Positions 1 to 8,400 of a stretch of DNA of 64,000 bases are shown here, one piece after another. Position numbers and translations under genes: made by a program. The stretch comes from a virus: positions 40,560 through 104,559 of IMG/VR virus record IMGVR_UViG_3300036846_001176; one strand, given 5' to 3'. The number at the start of each line of letters is the position of its first letter. Positions within the stretch are counted from its first letter, which is position 1. The notes beneath the pieces were generated by a model, which was given only the letters and a program-made list of their open reading frames with translations, was not told the origin of the DNA and searched no databases.

Positions 1-1
1 C

Positions 2-262
2 TACGCCGATCCGCCCTCCGACGCGCACCACCTGAAGTTCCAGCAGCCTCGGGCGATGAGCCTGAAAGCCGGCGACCAATGGACGGTGCCGCTCTGTCGG
101 CGCTGTCACACCCTCGTTGAGCTCGCCGGCGACGAGGCCGGATGGTGGCGTTCCCTCGAAATCGATCCTATCCCGCTGGCGACCGAATTGTGGCAGCTTT
201 CGCTGGAACGAACCGGAGGAACGGTCGATGGATCTGCACCTACAGGAACCAGCGGTGGTTGA
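2..262 (+). CDS. HNH/DUF968-like nuclease, C-terminal part
   Basis: The open frame runs in from the left edge, so the N-terminus is missing. The visible part reads SDAHHLKF, then a central stretch ending in PLCRRCHTL and GDEAGWWRSL. The paired His (HH), the CRRCH motif and the GDE-x-x-WW tail are typical of phage HNH-fold proteins of the DUF968 type, which usually sit near recombination or packaging genes. A zinc-binding nuclease or recombination accessory role is therefore likely, but the catalytic region upstream is outside the window. The next gene starts inside its 3' end (position 228). An internal ATG at 56 exists but would cut away the HH motif, so it is not the real start. Confidence 0.7.
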   Translation, partial: YADPPSDAHHLKFQQPRAMSLKAGDQWTVPLCRRCHTLVELAGDEAGWWRSLEIDPIPLATELWQLSLERTGGTVDGSAPTGTSGG

Positions 263-413
263 GCGGACGATCTTCGTCGAACAGGGCGACGGACCCAATC
301 AGCAGATGAAGGTGGTCGTCACCGGCGCCTTCGACGCCACCATGCTCGAGGCGCTGGCCAACTTCGTGACCCGCCAGAAGCGGCGCATGGGCCGCCAGGA
401 GAAACCGTCGTGA
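228..413 (+). CDS. small phage protein of unknown function
   Basis: 61 residues starting MDLHLQEPAVVERTIF. I chose the ATG at 228 because GGAGGA lies at 215-220, seven bases upstream; an in-frame ATG at 117 lacks such a site and would give an N-terminus unlike phage protein composition. The product is a short mixed alpha/beta protein with a basic tail (RQKRRMGRQ). It overlaps the preceding HNH-like gene by 35 bases and the following gene by 4, so it is translated as part of the same operon. I do not recognise its family. Confidence 0.65.
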   Translation: MDLHLQEPAVVERTIFVEQGDGPNQQMKVVVTGAFDATMLEALANFVTRQKRRMGRQEKPS

Positions 414-592
414 CGATTATTCTGGTCATCCTGATCATTCTGCTCGTCTGCGGTGGTGGTTGGGGCTATCGCGCCGGCTGGTACGGCGGCCCTGCTGGCG
501 GCTTTGGCGGCCCCGTCGGCATCATCCTGGTGGTCGTGCTGCTCCTGCTGATCTTCGGCGCCATCGGCGGCCCGCATTATCATTGGTGGTAA
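410..592 (+). CDS. small membrane protein with two hydrophobic segments
   Basis: 60 residues, GTG start overlapping the previous stop (GTGA). Residues 2-14 are almost purely Ile/Leu/Val and residues 37-52 form a second hydrophobic stretch, separated by a Gly/Tyr/Trp-rich linker (GYRAGWYGG). This two-helix layout resembles small DUF3309-type membrane peptides; that is a resemblance only. It could sit in the host inner membrane. A holin role cannot be excluded, but no endolysin is adjacent, which argues against it. The next gene begins at the base after its stop codon. Confidence 0.6.
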   Translation: MTIILVILIILLVCGGGWGYRAGWYGGPAGGFGGPVGIILVVVLLLLIFGAIGGPHYHWW

Positions 593-922
593 ATGCCCTA
601 CGTCATGGAAATCGCCGCTGATCCGGTGCCGCTCAACGATGACGACCAGGCCAAGCACCTGATCGATCTGGTGAGGGGCCGAGCGCCCATGCGCTTCCTC
701 AAGCGCTTCGATCCGGAGGCAAATGGCGGCCTGGGCGAGGTGGTCATGACCAACGACCTCACCCAGGCCATGCTGTTCCAATCCGTCGGGGATGTCCTGT
801 CGCTGTGGAACACCCAGTCCGCCACTGTCCCGTTCCGTGATGACGGCAAGCCGAACAAGCCGATGACCGCCTTCACCATCTCCCCGCGCCAGGTCACGGC
901 GCATCGGACCGGCTTTGTCTGA
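593..922 (+). CDS. conserved-looking hypothetical protein
   Basis: 109 residues beginning MPYVMEIAADPVPLNDDD. It starts immediately after the stop of the small membrane gene. The protein is soluble and balanced in charge, with an Arg-rich central segment (RGRAPMRFLKRF) and a C-terminal part rich in small polar residues. No motif that I recognise. Position between the HNH-like gene and the portal gene suggests a minor packaging or head role, but nothing in the sequence shows this. Confidence 0.6.
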   Translation: MPYVMEIAADPVPLNDDDQAKHLIDLVRGRAPMRFLKRFDPEANGGLGEVVMTNDLTQAMLFQSVGDVLSLWNTQSATVPFRDDGKPNKPMTAFTISPRQVTAHRTGFV

Positions 923-1091
923 GCCGAAACCCGACAGCGCCGAGGCGCTGCCGTTCCCGCTGTCGGGTCGTCCGCGCTGTGCCAAACGCCCCCATTTGGA
1001 ATGCATCGACGGGTGTGAATACGGCCTGGCGGGCCCGTGCGGGCACGATGCGGCCGGCGTCCCCACTGTTGAAATGACCGGAACCGCGTGA
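915..1091 (+). CDS. possible Cys-rich micro-protein with TTG start
   Basis: An open frame of 58 codons from a TTG at 915 that overlaps the previous stop (920-922). The product has four Cys in the pattern C-x8-C-x3-C-x8-C (residues about 22-44), as in small zinc-binding proteins. There is no ATG or GTG in frame upstream, and the Shine-Dalgarno site is weak, so the start is uncertain. The frame covers an otherwise empty stretch between two genes in a densely packed operon. It may also be a chance open frame in GC-rich DNA. Confidence 0.35.
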   Translation: MSEPKPDSAEALPFPLSGRPRCAKRPHLECIDGCEYGLAGPCGHDAAGVPTVEMTGTA

Positions 1092-1098
1092 CTATGGT

Positions 1099-1134
1099 CC
1101 CCCCAGGGCCGGCGCTTGCCGGCGTTCCCGGGGG
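1099..1134 (+). other. GC-rich hairpin in intergenic gap
   Basis: CCCCC (1100-1104) can pair with GGGGG (1130-1134), GGG (1106-1108) with CCC (1127-1129) and an inner GCCGGC with GCCGGC around a GCTT loop. There is no T-run after it, so it is not a classic intrinsic terminator. It overlaps the ribosome-binding region of the next gene (ATG at 1144), so it could tune translation or protect the mRNA 5' end. Confidence 0.5.
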
Positions 1135-1143
1135 AAACCGCCG

Positions 1144-1425
1144 ATGCCGGACCCGCTTTATTCCGACCGCTGGACGCAGATGTTCCTCGTGACGCCCTCG
1201 CCTGGACCGCTCACCGGACCGAACCTGCCACAGCGTAATGCGCCAACGGGCAATGTGACCTCGGCCTCCGGCTTCATGGTCGATGTGGCTGGCACGGTCA
1301 CCATCGAGCCGCTGAACAGCACGGTCCCGGTGACCATCCCGGTGCAACCCGGCGTGCAGTACCACATCGCGTTCAAACGGCTGCTCGCGGTGGGCACCGT
1401 GACCACCGTGTGGGGCGCGCGCTAG
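1144..1425 (+). CDS. small beta-rich hypothetical protein before the portal
   Basis: 93 residues starting MPDPLYSDRW. The GGGGGAAA run at 1130-1137 serves as ribosome-binding site. The C-terminal half alternates Val/Thr/Ile (GTVTIEPLNSTVPVTIPV), which suggests a compact beta sandwich. It lies directly before the portal gene with no gap (portal GTG at 1426), so it is co-translated with it. Candidate roles are a head accessory or decoration protein; no family recognised. Confidence 0.65.
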   Translation: MPDPLYSDRWTQMFLVTPSPGPLTGPNLPQRNAPTGNVTSASGFMVDVAGTVTIEPLNSTVPVTIPVQPGVQYHIAFKRLLAVGTVTTVWGAR

Positions 1426-3219
1426 GTGGCGCTGACGCCATCATCCTGGCAGTCCCCCAACCGTCCCTGGAACGTGCCAGGCCTGAACCGCGACAATGCG
1501 CAATCACGGCCGATCGACCCAGGGTTGATCCAGCGGATTTCCGGCCAGGTGCGGAACTGGTTCGGCCTGAACCAACCGGGATCCACCGAGCTGCCATTCT
1601 TCCCGCCGGGGCGGCCGCTGGATCCGGTGGCGCCAGGCGCCGGTGGCCGGCGCTTCGACTATCCCACCAGCACCAATACGATCTACACGCCGCGGTCCTA
1701 CGAGCCGATCAGCTTCGACCTGCTGCGCTGCATCGCCGATCCGGCGCTGGGCGGCTACGACCTGATCCGGCTGGCGGTGGAAACCCGCAAAGACCAGATC
1801 GGCAACCTCAAGAAATCCATCCTGCCGCGCAAGACCAACGACATGGACACGCGGCCGAAGGCCGATGCGCGGTGCGAGAAGCTCGAGAAGATCTTCGAGC
1901 GGCCCGACGGCGAGACCGACTGGCAGCAATGGGTCGCGCAACTGACTGAGGAACACCTGGTCATCGATGCGGCGACGCTGATCCGCAAGAAGGCGCGCGA
2001 CGGGTCGACCATCGGCATCGAATTGATCGACGGCGCCACCATCAAGCCGCTGCTGAACTACGATGGCCGGATGCCGACCGAAGGCCCGGCATTCCAGCAG
2101 GTGCTGAAGGGCATCGTCGCAGCCGACTTTACCAAGGATGAGATGCTCTACGCGCCCAGAAACCGGCGCGTGCACAAGGTCTACGGCATGAGCTGCGTCG
2201 AGCAGGTGCTGGTGACGGTGAACATCGGCCTGCGGCGCCAGGCGCAGCAGCTTGCCTACTTCACTGACGGCACCATCCCCGACGCGGTCTGGCAGGTGCC
2301 GACGACCTGGTCGACGCAGCAGATCGCCGAGTTCCAGGCCTACTGGGACACCATCGTCAACGATGCGGTAACGCGGCGTAAAATGCGCTTTGCCCCGGGC
2401 GGCGTGACGCCGGTGATGACGCGGCCGCCGGAGGCGTTGGTCGATCAGTTCGACGAGTGGCTGGCCCGCATCATCGCGTTTGCCTTCTCGCTCCCGCCGA
2501 CCCCGTTCGTGCGCCTGGTCAACCGCGCGACCGGCGAGACGATGTACGAGGAGGCGCTGCAGGAAGGCCTGATGCCGCTGATGCAGTGGATCAAGGGCCT
2601 GATCGACAGCATCATCAAGAACTGGTTCGGCTTCGACGACATCGAGATGGTCTGGGACGATGTGCGCAAGATCGACCCGGCCGAGAAAGAGCAGCGCGAC
2701 GTCGTCCTGGCCAACGAGGGCGCGATCAGCCTCGACGACATCCGCTCCGAGCGCGGCATGGAGCCGCTGGGCGTTCCGGCGTTCATCAAGGGCATCGGCC
2801 CGATGGGCTTTATGAGCATCGAGGGCGTCAAAAAGGTCATCGCCAACGGGTGGGACGTCACCGGCCTGCCGCAGGTTCAGCCGGGGATGGAAGGCGCCGG
2901 CGTAGCTGGTGCTGGCCCTGACGGCCAGAACGTCGACCAACTCGTCGAAGGCCTGCCGCCAGAGATCCTCGAGGCGCTGGGGATCGATCCCACCGAGGTT
3001 GGCGGGGGCGCCCTGGCGCAGCAGGCCGCGCCCGGTGGCACCGACTTCGGCGGCGGCACCCAGACCGGGCCACCGCCGGACAGCGCCGGCGATCAGGTCA
3101 CCTCGCCTGGCGGCAACGTCGTGCCGTTCCACCAGCATCCCGGCGTGCGCGCGGCCCTGGCCGAAGGCGAGCGGCAGGCGCGGCATCATGCAGCGAGGAT
3201 GAAGGGCGGCCAGCGATGA
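1426..3219 (+). CDS. phage portal protein
   Basis: 597 residues, GTG start abutting the previous stop. The portal dodecamer forms the DNA entry channel of the prohead and binds terminase. Typical features are an N-terminal disordered Pro-rich part, a segment with ALGGYDLIRLAVETRKDQI (about residues 105-123), the region with SLPPTPFVRL (about residues 356-365) and the clip/stem region with MPLMQWIKGLIDSII and EIEMVWDD-like residues. After residue 470 comes a Gly/Pro-rich tail ending in HQHPGVRAALAEGERQARHH. Length fits large siphophage portals. It overlaps the next gene by four bases (ATGA). Confidence 0.9.
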   Translation: MALTPSSWQSPNRPWNVPGLNRDNAQSRPIDPGLIQRISGQVRNWFGLNQPGSTELPFFPPGRPLDPVAPGAGGRRFDYPTSTNTIYTPRSYEPISFDLLRCIADPALGGYDLIRLAVETRKDQIGNLKKSILPRKTNDMDTRPKADARCEKLEKIFERPDGETDWQQWVAQLTEEHLVIDAATLIRKKARDGSTIGIELIDGATIKPLLNYDGRMPTEGPAFQQVLKGIVAADFTKDEMLYAPRNRRVHKVYGMSCVEQVLVTVNIGLRRQAQQLAYFTDGTIPDAVWQVPTTWSTQQIAEFQAYWDTIVNDAVTRRKMRFAPGGVTPVMTRPPEALVDQFDEWLARIIAFAFSLPPTPFVRLVNRATGETMYEEALQEGLMPLMQWIKGLIDSIIKNWFGFDDIEMVWDDVRKIDPAEKEQRDVVLANEGAISLDDIRSERGMEPLGVPAFIKGIGPMGFMSIEGVKKVIANGWDVTGLPQVQPGMEGAGVAGAGPDGQNVDQLVEGLPPEILEALGIDPTEVGGGALAQQAAPGGTDFGGGTQTGPPPDSAGDQVTSPGGNVVPFHQHPGVRAALAEGERQARHHAARMKGGQR

Positions 3220-3833
3220 GCGAGCCGGTCATGAAGCTGGTGGGGATCGTCGTCAACATTGGCGAATACCAGCAGATCTTCGACATCCGGGACTTGAGCG
3301 TCCAGGAGGGGTTGTGGATCGTCTATCAGCTGAACCAGCGGATCTATCAGCTGCAGAAGCTGCGGTCGCCGAACAGCAAGATCATTTACCCGGGCGGCAA
3401 GAAGCGGGACATGCAGTTGCTGCCCGCGCTGATCGAGGAGCGAAAGCTCGGCGAGATTTTCGAAAACGGAGATCTTCGCAGGATCGAGCTGAAGACCGAG
3501 AACTGGCAGTGGTCGCAGACCGGCAACGTCTGCGTTGAGCACGAAAGCTACGGTCGCCCGTCCGGCATCGCGGCAACCGATGCGACGTGCTGGACGCAGC
3601 AATTGTGCCGTGATGGCAAGACGCTGCTCTGGCTGATGTTTCCCCACGCGTCGTTGCTGGCGTTGGTGGAGCAGGCCAAGCGTAACCGCGGCAAGCGAGA
3701 AGGCGGTGATGACCATCAGTCGAAGATGACGGTGGTGCCGCTGTCGGAAATCCTGCGCTGGCTGCGCGGATCCTCCTCATGGTCGCTGACCTCGCCGTGG
3801 CAGTACGGTCGCTGCGCGCACTGCGGAAAATGA
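3216..3833 (+). CDS. PD-(D/E)XK-type nuclease-like protein
   Basis: 205 residues. Residues 85-120 read GDLRRIELKTEN, then TGNVCVEHES and GRPSGIAATDA. An acidic residue (D86), an E-x-K pair (E91, K93), and a following TGN-x-x-x-E strand with GRPSGI are the layout of the PD-(D/E)XK nuclease core found in phage resolvase-like proteins. A CxxC pair (C200, C203) lies at the extreme C-terminus. It starts inside the portal stop (ATGA overlap), so it is made with the portal. A role in trimming or resolving DNA during packaging is inference from position. The alternative is a degenerate, non-catalytic member. Confidence 0.55.
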   Translation: MSEPVMKLVGIVVNIGEYQQIFDIRDLSVQEGLWIVYQLNQRIYQLQKLRSPNSKIIYPGGKKRDMQLLPALIEERKLGEIFENGDLRRIELKTENWQWSQTGNVCVEHESYGRPSGIAATDATCWTQQLCRDGKTLLWLMFPHASLLALVEQAKRNRGKREGGDDHQSKMTVVPLSEILRWLRGSSSWSLTSPWQYGRCAHCGK

Positions 3834-3836
3834 GCC

Positions 3837-6773
3837 ATGGTGTTAAAGCGTGACACCAAGCCACTGACCGAGGCCGAGCACCGCCAGCGACAGGAGGCGG
3901 CCGAGGCGTCGGCCAAGGCCAGGCACCGCGCGGAAACCGCGCCGTCGGTGCAGCAGGGCTCGACCGGCACCCCCTCTCGCGCAGCCGTCGGATTATTCCG
4001 CCAGGGCCAGTCGCGTCCCGGCGGCGGCCGGGCCGGGGGTGGCCTGTGGGACACCCGCACCTCCGAGGCGACGCTCGGCTCGGTCAACGCTCGTTTCCGG
4101 CTGCACTTTCCGGACGCCTACCGCGGTGAGCCACACGAACTGGCGCCGCCGGTCAAAGGGCGCCCGCTGGTGGCCGAAGGCCTGGGCGAGCCGATGCCGG
4201 GCAAGAAGATCGGCGGCTCGCGCTACCGGGCCGTGGGCGCGCAGCTCCACCGCGACCTGGTGATCGAGAACCCCGGCACCTTCACCGAGGCGCTCCGCCA
4301 CCCGAAGATGCGGGAGATCCTGCAGCGCTCGATTGGTGTGGTGCGTGAGCACCAGGCGGGCACCGTCGAGCGGGGCTACAAGGAGCGCCTGATCCCGCCG
4401 ACGACGCCGAGGGGGCTGGCGGCGCGGGCCTACAAGCACGCCGCCCTGATGGCCCTGCACCGGGCGGGCGTCGGCGATTACGACTTCCACATGGATCCGG
4501 AGGCCAAGCGGCAGTTCCGCGGGCTCGAGCGGTTCATGCGATTTGCGCATAGGCGGGTGTTCGACCGGCTGCACACCGAGGCGCCGGCGGCGACGTACGA
4601 GCCCTTCAAGCAGCAATTCGGCCAGCCCTTCCGGTCTCGCAAGCGGGGACGACTGATGGACGTGCCACGGTATCGCATGAGGCCCAACGAGAGATTTGTG
4701 AAGCTGGCCAAGGGCTGGACCAACGCGACAGGGGTGATCCACTCCCCCGGGCGCGGCCCGACCGATCAGGGCGACCAGGGTCACCAGCCGATCGACGTCA
4801 CACGTGAAACATTGGACAGGATTGCTGGCGCATCCCGCAAGCTGCGGTTCAGCCCCAAACTGCACGTGAAGCACGCCGCCCGCCAGGTCGAGCACCACCT
4901 GCTCGGCAAGCGCTGGGACAACACCAAGCACCCTCGTGAGCACACCGGGCAGTTCGCTTCCAAGACCGCCGAGCGGGTCGGCGGCTTTGCCGGGGGTGGT
5001 GTGGGCGCAGCCGGCGGCACCTATCTCGGCTACCGCCACGGCGCGGACGCCGGCGCCTGGCTGGGCCGCAAGACCGGCATCGCCTATGGCCGGGCAGCTG
5101 ACGCCATCCGCGGCAAACGCGGCATTGCCTCGCAGGCCGCCGAGAGCGCCGAAATGGCGGGCGCCAGGATCGGCCGCCACCTAGGCCACAACCGCGGCAT
5201 GCTGCTCGGCGCCGCGCTGGTCGGCATCCCGTCGGCGCTGGCCGGTCGGTATGTCGGGGCCAAGCTCGACCGGCTGCTCAGCCGCCGGCGGGCCAAAAAG
5301 GCTGGCAAGCTCGAGCAGTGGCGCCGGCTCAACGAGGGCATCTCGGTACGACCAACCTCGCGGAAGCAACTCAAGCACGCCTTCCGCAACGCCCGGAGTG
5401 CCAGCGGCAAGATCGGCGCCGCGCATGCGTTCGTTCGCGGCGAGCTCGGCAAGAGGGCGTCTGCAGCGCAAATAGCTCCACCGATCGCTTTTGCGATGCA
5501 GCCGGACCCGGAACTGCGCAAGGTCAGCGGCAGCTTCTCGCTGTCCGACCCGTTCTCCGAGCCACAGTTTGGCGACTACACCTCGAGCCCGGCCATGATG
5601 CTGCGCCGCGCCATGCGCCCGCGCATGCGCCACCGCCGCGCCACCCTGCGGCTCAACACCCAGCGCGGCCTGCGCCATGCGCTGTCCGGCGGCGTTACCC
5701 GTCAGGAGCGCTGGCAGCTCGGTGCCGGTAGCGGCTTCGGCAAGGGTGAGGCGCTGGACAAGTCGTTTGGCTCGATCGCCGGGTCGGCCATCAAGCTCGG
5801 CACAAAAGTTGGTCGCGGACTTGGTCGCGGTGCCGTCCGCGCCGGCCAGGAAGCCAAGGCGACCTGGAAGGAAGAGGGCATCAAGTCGGCGCTCGCTCCC
5901 GCCCACGTGGCGGGCCGGATGGCCGGCGCCGCGGTCGGGGGCGCGCGCGGAGCCAAGATCGGCGGCGCGGCCGGGCTGGCCTCCGACTACGTGCCGCTTG
6001 CCTACACGGCGTACAGTCTTGGTCGCCAAGCCATGAAGCCGCCGGAGCCAAAGCCGCTCGGCAAGGGCGTCATCGGCGATGCCGCCAACCTTGGTCGGCG
6101 GATCTCGAGCCGGGTGTTCGCCCATCCGCGCGTGGTTGCCGCGGTGGACGAGGCCAGGGCACTCGGCGGCCTTATGCCGAAAACGCATGGCTACCGCTTG
6201 GGCCGCACGATGGGCGCCGCGATCGGCGGCGAGCGTGGCGCCAGGATCGGCGGCCATGTTGGTCGTGCTGCCGGCCTGGCGCCGGTTGCGCTGGTCGGGG
6301 GCGGCCTGATCGCCAGCCGCAAGAAGCGCGACGAAGCGATCAACGAGAAGATCAAGCAGTTCCAGCACGTGGCCGATCCGCTGCTTGGCAAGGCGTTCGG
6401 CCCTGCGACGATCGTCCGCGCCGTGCACAAACCGATCGCGGCGCTTTCGCGTCATATCGTTCGGGGCGCGCGCAAGCATCCCGCGATCGCCGGCTTGGCG
6501 GCCGGTGCCGCGGCATTGCCGGCGGCGCATTACCTGCAGCGCCATCCCGGCGAGCGGACGATGATGGGCGCCGTTGCCGGCGGTCTCCTGGCTGCCCGGC
6601 TCTCGCGCGGACGCAGCGCGGCGAAGTTGCTAAGATCAGGGATCGGTAAGGTTCGGGCCTCGCGGACGGCTGTCGCCGCGGGTGCAGCGTTGGGAGGAGC
6701 GACAGCGGCATCCGCAGGTGTGCTCGGTCGGCATAACCGGTTCGAGGATCTGCCCAATCCCGCCAACCCTTAG
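3837..6773 (+). CDS. giant Gly-zipper virion-associated protein A
   Basis: 978 residues. It opens with a charged motif, LTEAEHRQRQEAAE (residues 10-23), which recurs in the head morphogenesis protein downstream. The first 360 residues are basic and globular-looking. At about residue 364 comes KHPREHTGQFASK, then a series of Gly/Ala-zipper stretches (about 380-420, 440-475, 690-730, 785-825, 880-925, 940-965) separated by Arg/Lys-rich linkers. Such segments can insert into or bind membranes. It sits between portal and capsid, so it is probably a minor head or ejected internal protein. I recognise no enzymatic domain. The next gene starts after an AGGAGG site. Confidence 0.75.
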   Translation: MVLKRDTKPLTEAEHRQRQEAAEASAKARHRAETAPSVQQGSTGTPSRAAVGLFRQGQSRPGGGRAGGGLWDTRTSEATLGSVNARFRLHFPDAYRGEPHELAPPVKGRPLVAEGLGEPMPGKKIGGSRYRAVGAQLHRDLVIENPGTFTEALRHPKMREILQRSIGVVREHQAGTVERGYKERLIPPTTPRGLAARAYKHAALMALHRAGVGDYDFHMDPEAKRQFRGLERFMRFAHRRVFDRLHTEAPAATYEPFKQQFGQPFRSRKRGRLMDVPRYRMRPNERFVKLAKGWTNATGVIHSPGRGPTDQGDQGHQPIDVTRETLDRIAGASRKLRFSPKLHVKHAARQVEHHLLGKRWDNTKHPREHTGQFASKTAERVGGFAGGGVGAAGGTYLGYRHGADAGAWLGRKTGIAYGRAADAIRGKRGIASQAAESAEMAGARIGRHLGHNRGMLLGAALVGIPSALAGRYVGAKLDRLLSRRRAKKAGKLEQWRRLNEGISVRPTSRKQLKHAFRNARSASGKIGAAHAFVRGELGKRASAAQIAPPIAFAMQPDPELRKVSGSFSLSDPFSEPQFGDYTSSPAMMLRRAMRPRMRHRRATLRLNTQRGLRHALSGGVTRQERWQLGAGSGFGKGEALDKSFGSIAGSAIKLGTKVGRGLGRGAVRAGQEAKATWKEEGIKSALAPAHVAGRMAGAAVGGARGAKIGGAAGLASDYVPLAYTAYSLGRQAMKPPEPKPLGKGVIGDAANLGRRISSRVFAHPRVVAAVDEARALGGLMPKTHGYRLGRTMGAAIGGERGARIGGHVGRAAGLAPVALVGGGLIASRKKRDEAINEKIKQFQHVADPLLGKAFGPATIVRAVHKPIAALSRHIVRGARKHPAIAGLAAGAAALPAAHYLQRHPGERTMMGAVAGGLLAARLSRGRSAAKLLRSGIGKVRASRTAVAAGAALGGATAASAGVLGRHNRFEDLPNPANP

Positions 6774-6785
6774 TAGGAGGCTCCT

Positions 6786-7316
6786 ATGGCTACCGCCATG
6801 CTTCTCGCTCCGACCGCCAACGCCCCGTACCTGACGCGGCTCGGCAATACCTACACGGCCGACGAATACGGCGTGATCCGCGACGTGCCGTCAGGCACCG
6901 AGGTGACCGATCTGCAGTCGATGGGCTGCTCGCTGGTCCAGCCAGGTCGCTACCCGATCTTCGCGCTGAGCGGTGCGGACATGACCAAGACCACCGACCA
7001 GCAATTCTCCAGCACGCTTGGTCCGGCCAACTGGTATTCGCTTTCCAAGGTCGTCATCACCGGCGCCACCGGGCCGATCACGTCGGTGGTCGGCGGCATC
7101 TACACCCAGCCGGAAAAGGGTGGCGAAGCGGTGGTGGCTGATGGCCAGAACTTCGCGTTGGATGGCGCCACCGAGGGCGAGATGGTGGTGGCAACACTGG
7201 CACCGATCTGCGCCACGCAGTGCTTCAAGGGGCCGCTCTACCTGTCGCTGAGCACGCCGCTGAGCGAGCACGAAACCTGCGACATCTTCGTCTACGGCGA
7301 CGTGATGGCGCTGTAG
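6786..7316 (+). CDS. structural-looking protein, possible head decoration
   Basis: 176 residues, ATG preceded by TAGGAGG (6773-6779), one of the strongest ribosome-binding sites in the window, so it may be made in quantity. Composition is beta-rich with many Thr, Val and Gly (VVITGATGPITSVVGGIYT) and no long helix. The strong site and position within the head module make a decoration or cement protein plausible. I see no motif that decides this. The SD and the bases just before the ATG form a short palindrome, AGGAGGCTCCT. Confidence 0.65.
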   Translation: MATAMLLAPTANAPYLTRLGNTYTADEYGVIRDVPSGTEVTDLQSMGCSLVQPGRYPIFALSGADMTKTTDQQFSSTLGPANWYSLSKVVITGATGPITSVVGGIYTQPEKGGEAVVADGQNFALDGATEGEMVVATLAPICATQCFKGPLYLSLSTPLSEHETCDIFVYGDVMAL

Positions 7317-7355
7317 GCGCCGCAACCAACCGATCGAGCCAACAAGGAGATCGCG

Positions 7356-7760
7356 ATGAGTGGAACCCGAACCGGCACGCAGCCGCCTGCCGCACCTCCG
7401 CCGCCCGCCACGCCACCCGCTGCCACTCAGCCTGCCGGCCAGACGCAGGCCCAGGTAGAGGGCGATGCGCGCGAAGCACAGGGCCAGGGCAGTGGCGCAC
7501 CAACCAACGGCAACGGCGCACCAACCAACGGCTCCGATGCAACAGGCAACCTGGAAGAGCGGCTGAACAAAGGCCTCGAGCGCATCACCGCGTTCCTCGA
7601 CAAGGCCGCGGCGAGCGCCCGCGGCGAAGAGGAAGAGGAACCGGCCGAGGCTAAGCTCCGCAGGGAAGCCATGGACCGGCTGGAGAAGGTCATGGCGCAC
7701 CTGAACGCCGCGTCGATGGAGCTTGGCCAACTCCGCAGCAAGATCGGCTCGACCCAGTAG
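7356..7760 (+). CDS. Pro/Ala/Gln-rich protein with C-terminal coiled coil
   Basis: 134 residues; AAGGAG lies upstream of the ATG. Residues 1-65 are low-complexity Pro, Ala, Gln, Thr and Gly with a short internal duplication (GAPTNGNGAPTNGS). Residues 66-134 are charged and helical (LEERLNKGLERITAFLDKAA, then LRREAMDRLEKVMAHLN), with heptad spacing. The plan of disordered head plus coiled coil is common in scaffolding or assembly factors, but the true scaffold candidate here is the gene before the capsid protein. Function unknown. Confidence 0.65.
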   Translation: MSGTRTGTQPPAAPPPPATPPAATQPAGQTQAQVEGDAREAQGQGSGAPTNGNGAPTNGSDATGNLEERLNKGLERITAFLDKAAASARGEEEEEPAEAKLRREAMDRLEKVMAHLNAASMELGQLRSKIGSTQ

Positions 7761-7762
7761 CC

Positions 7763-8182
7763 ATGGCCGATCCGCCCAAACCCGCGCCACCAGCACGGGT
7801 CGCCGCCACCGCCGGCGATCGGGGCTATGTGCCTGACTTCGATCCCGGCAAATCGAGCCTGACCGGCGAGAAGGTCCAGGTTGTCCCGGTGATGCAGCGC
7901 CAGGGCGACGTGGCCTCGCCGGCCATGGTCGAGGGCATCACGATCCGCCCGGCCAAGGTGATGACCGCCGCCGAGGCGCGCAACACCATGGCGCGCATCA
8001 TCACCGACATGCTGGTGTGGATCGACGGCTGGCCGCACGACCTTCACGGCGAAGAGGCCTATGTGCTGGAGATCTTCCGGGAGATCGCCACGCGGCGGAA
8101 ACTGCGCACCCAGGCGGGGTTGCACGACCAGGACATCGTGGCCGACGACATCGACAAAGCGCACTACGAGCCAAAGCCATGA
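7763..8182 (+). CDS. hypothetical head-module protein
   Basis: 139 residues starting MADPPKPAPPARVAAT. The first 45 residues are Pro/Gly-rich; the rest looks like a helical domain with AEARNTMARIITDMLVWIDGW and a conserved-looking ending with DIVADDIDKAHYEP. It begins three bases after the preceding gene and overlaps the next micro-ORF by four bases (ATGA). No family recognised; the arrangement implies co-translation with its neighbours. Confidence 0.6.
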   Translation: MADPPKPAPPARVAATAGDRGYVPDFDPGKSSLTGEKVQVVPVMQRQGDVASPAMVEGITIRPAKVMTAAEARNTMARIITDMLVWIDGWPHDLHGEEAYVLEIFREIATRRKLRTQAGLHDQDIVADDIDKAHYEPKP

Positions 8183-8247
8183 ACGTCGTCGTTGTCCTGC
8201 TCGGGGTGATCATCGTCATGCTGGTGCGCTATCACGTCGCCTGGTAG
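8179..8247 (+). CDS. 22-residue membrane micro-peptide
   Basis: A short open frame (MNVVVVLLGVIIVMLVRYHV and two more residues) that starts in the stop of the previous gene (ATGA). It is a single hydrophobic helix with a short polar end. The overlap and almost pure aliphatic content support a real translated micro-peptide, for example one that anchors or modulates a membrane event. At this length, chance cannot be excluded. Confidence 0.4.
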   Translation: MNVVVVLLGVIIVMLVRYHVAW

Positions 8248-8251
8248 GCGT

Positions 8252-8392
8252 CTGTTCCACTGGCTACGCCATCTGCTGCACCTCCAGCCGATCGAGGTCG
8301 TCACGGAGCGGCGCAACGGTGATCTCTGGATCGGCGCGCGCTGCGTGATCTGCGGCCGCACCGCGGGCTGGCATCACGCGCGGTTTCGCTGA
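8252..8392 (+). CDS. possible small CxxC protein without a standard start
   Basis: An open frame ending at 8392 encodes LFHWLRHLLHLQPIEVVTER, then GDLWIGARCVICGRTAGWHH. The CVIC pair and the protein-like sequence look like a real zinc-knuckle peptide. However, no ATG, GTG or TTG exists in frame after the upstream in-frame TGA; the only candidates are CTG at 8252 or coupling to the preceding micro-ORF. It might therefore be a remnant or use a rare start. Confidence 0.35.
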   Translation: MFHWLRHLLHLQPIEVVTERRNGDLWIGARCVICGRTAGWHHARFR

Positions 8393-8400
8393 CCGCTGCC

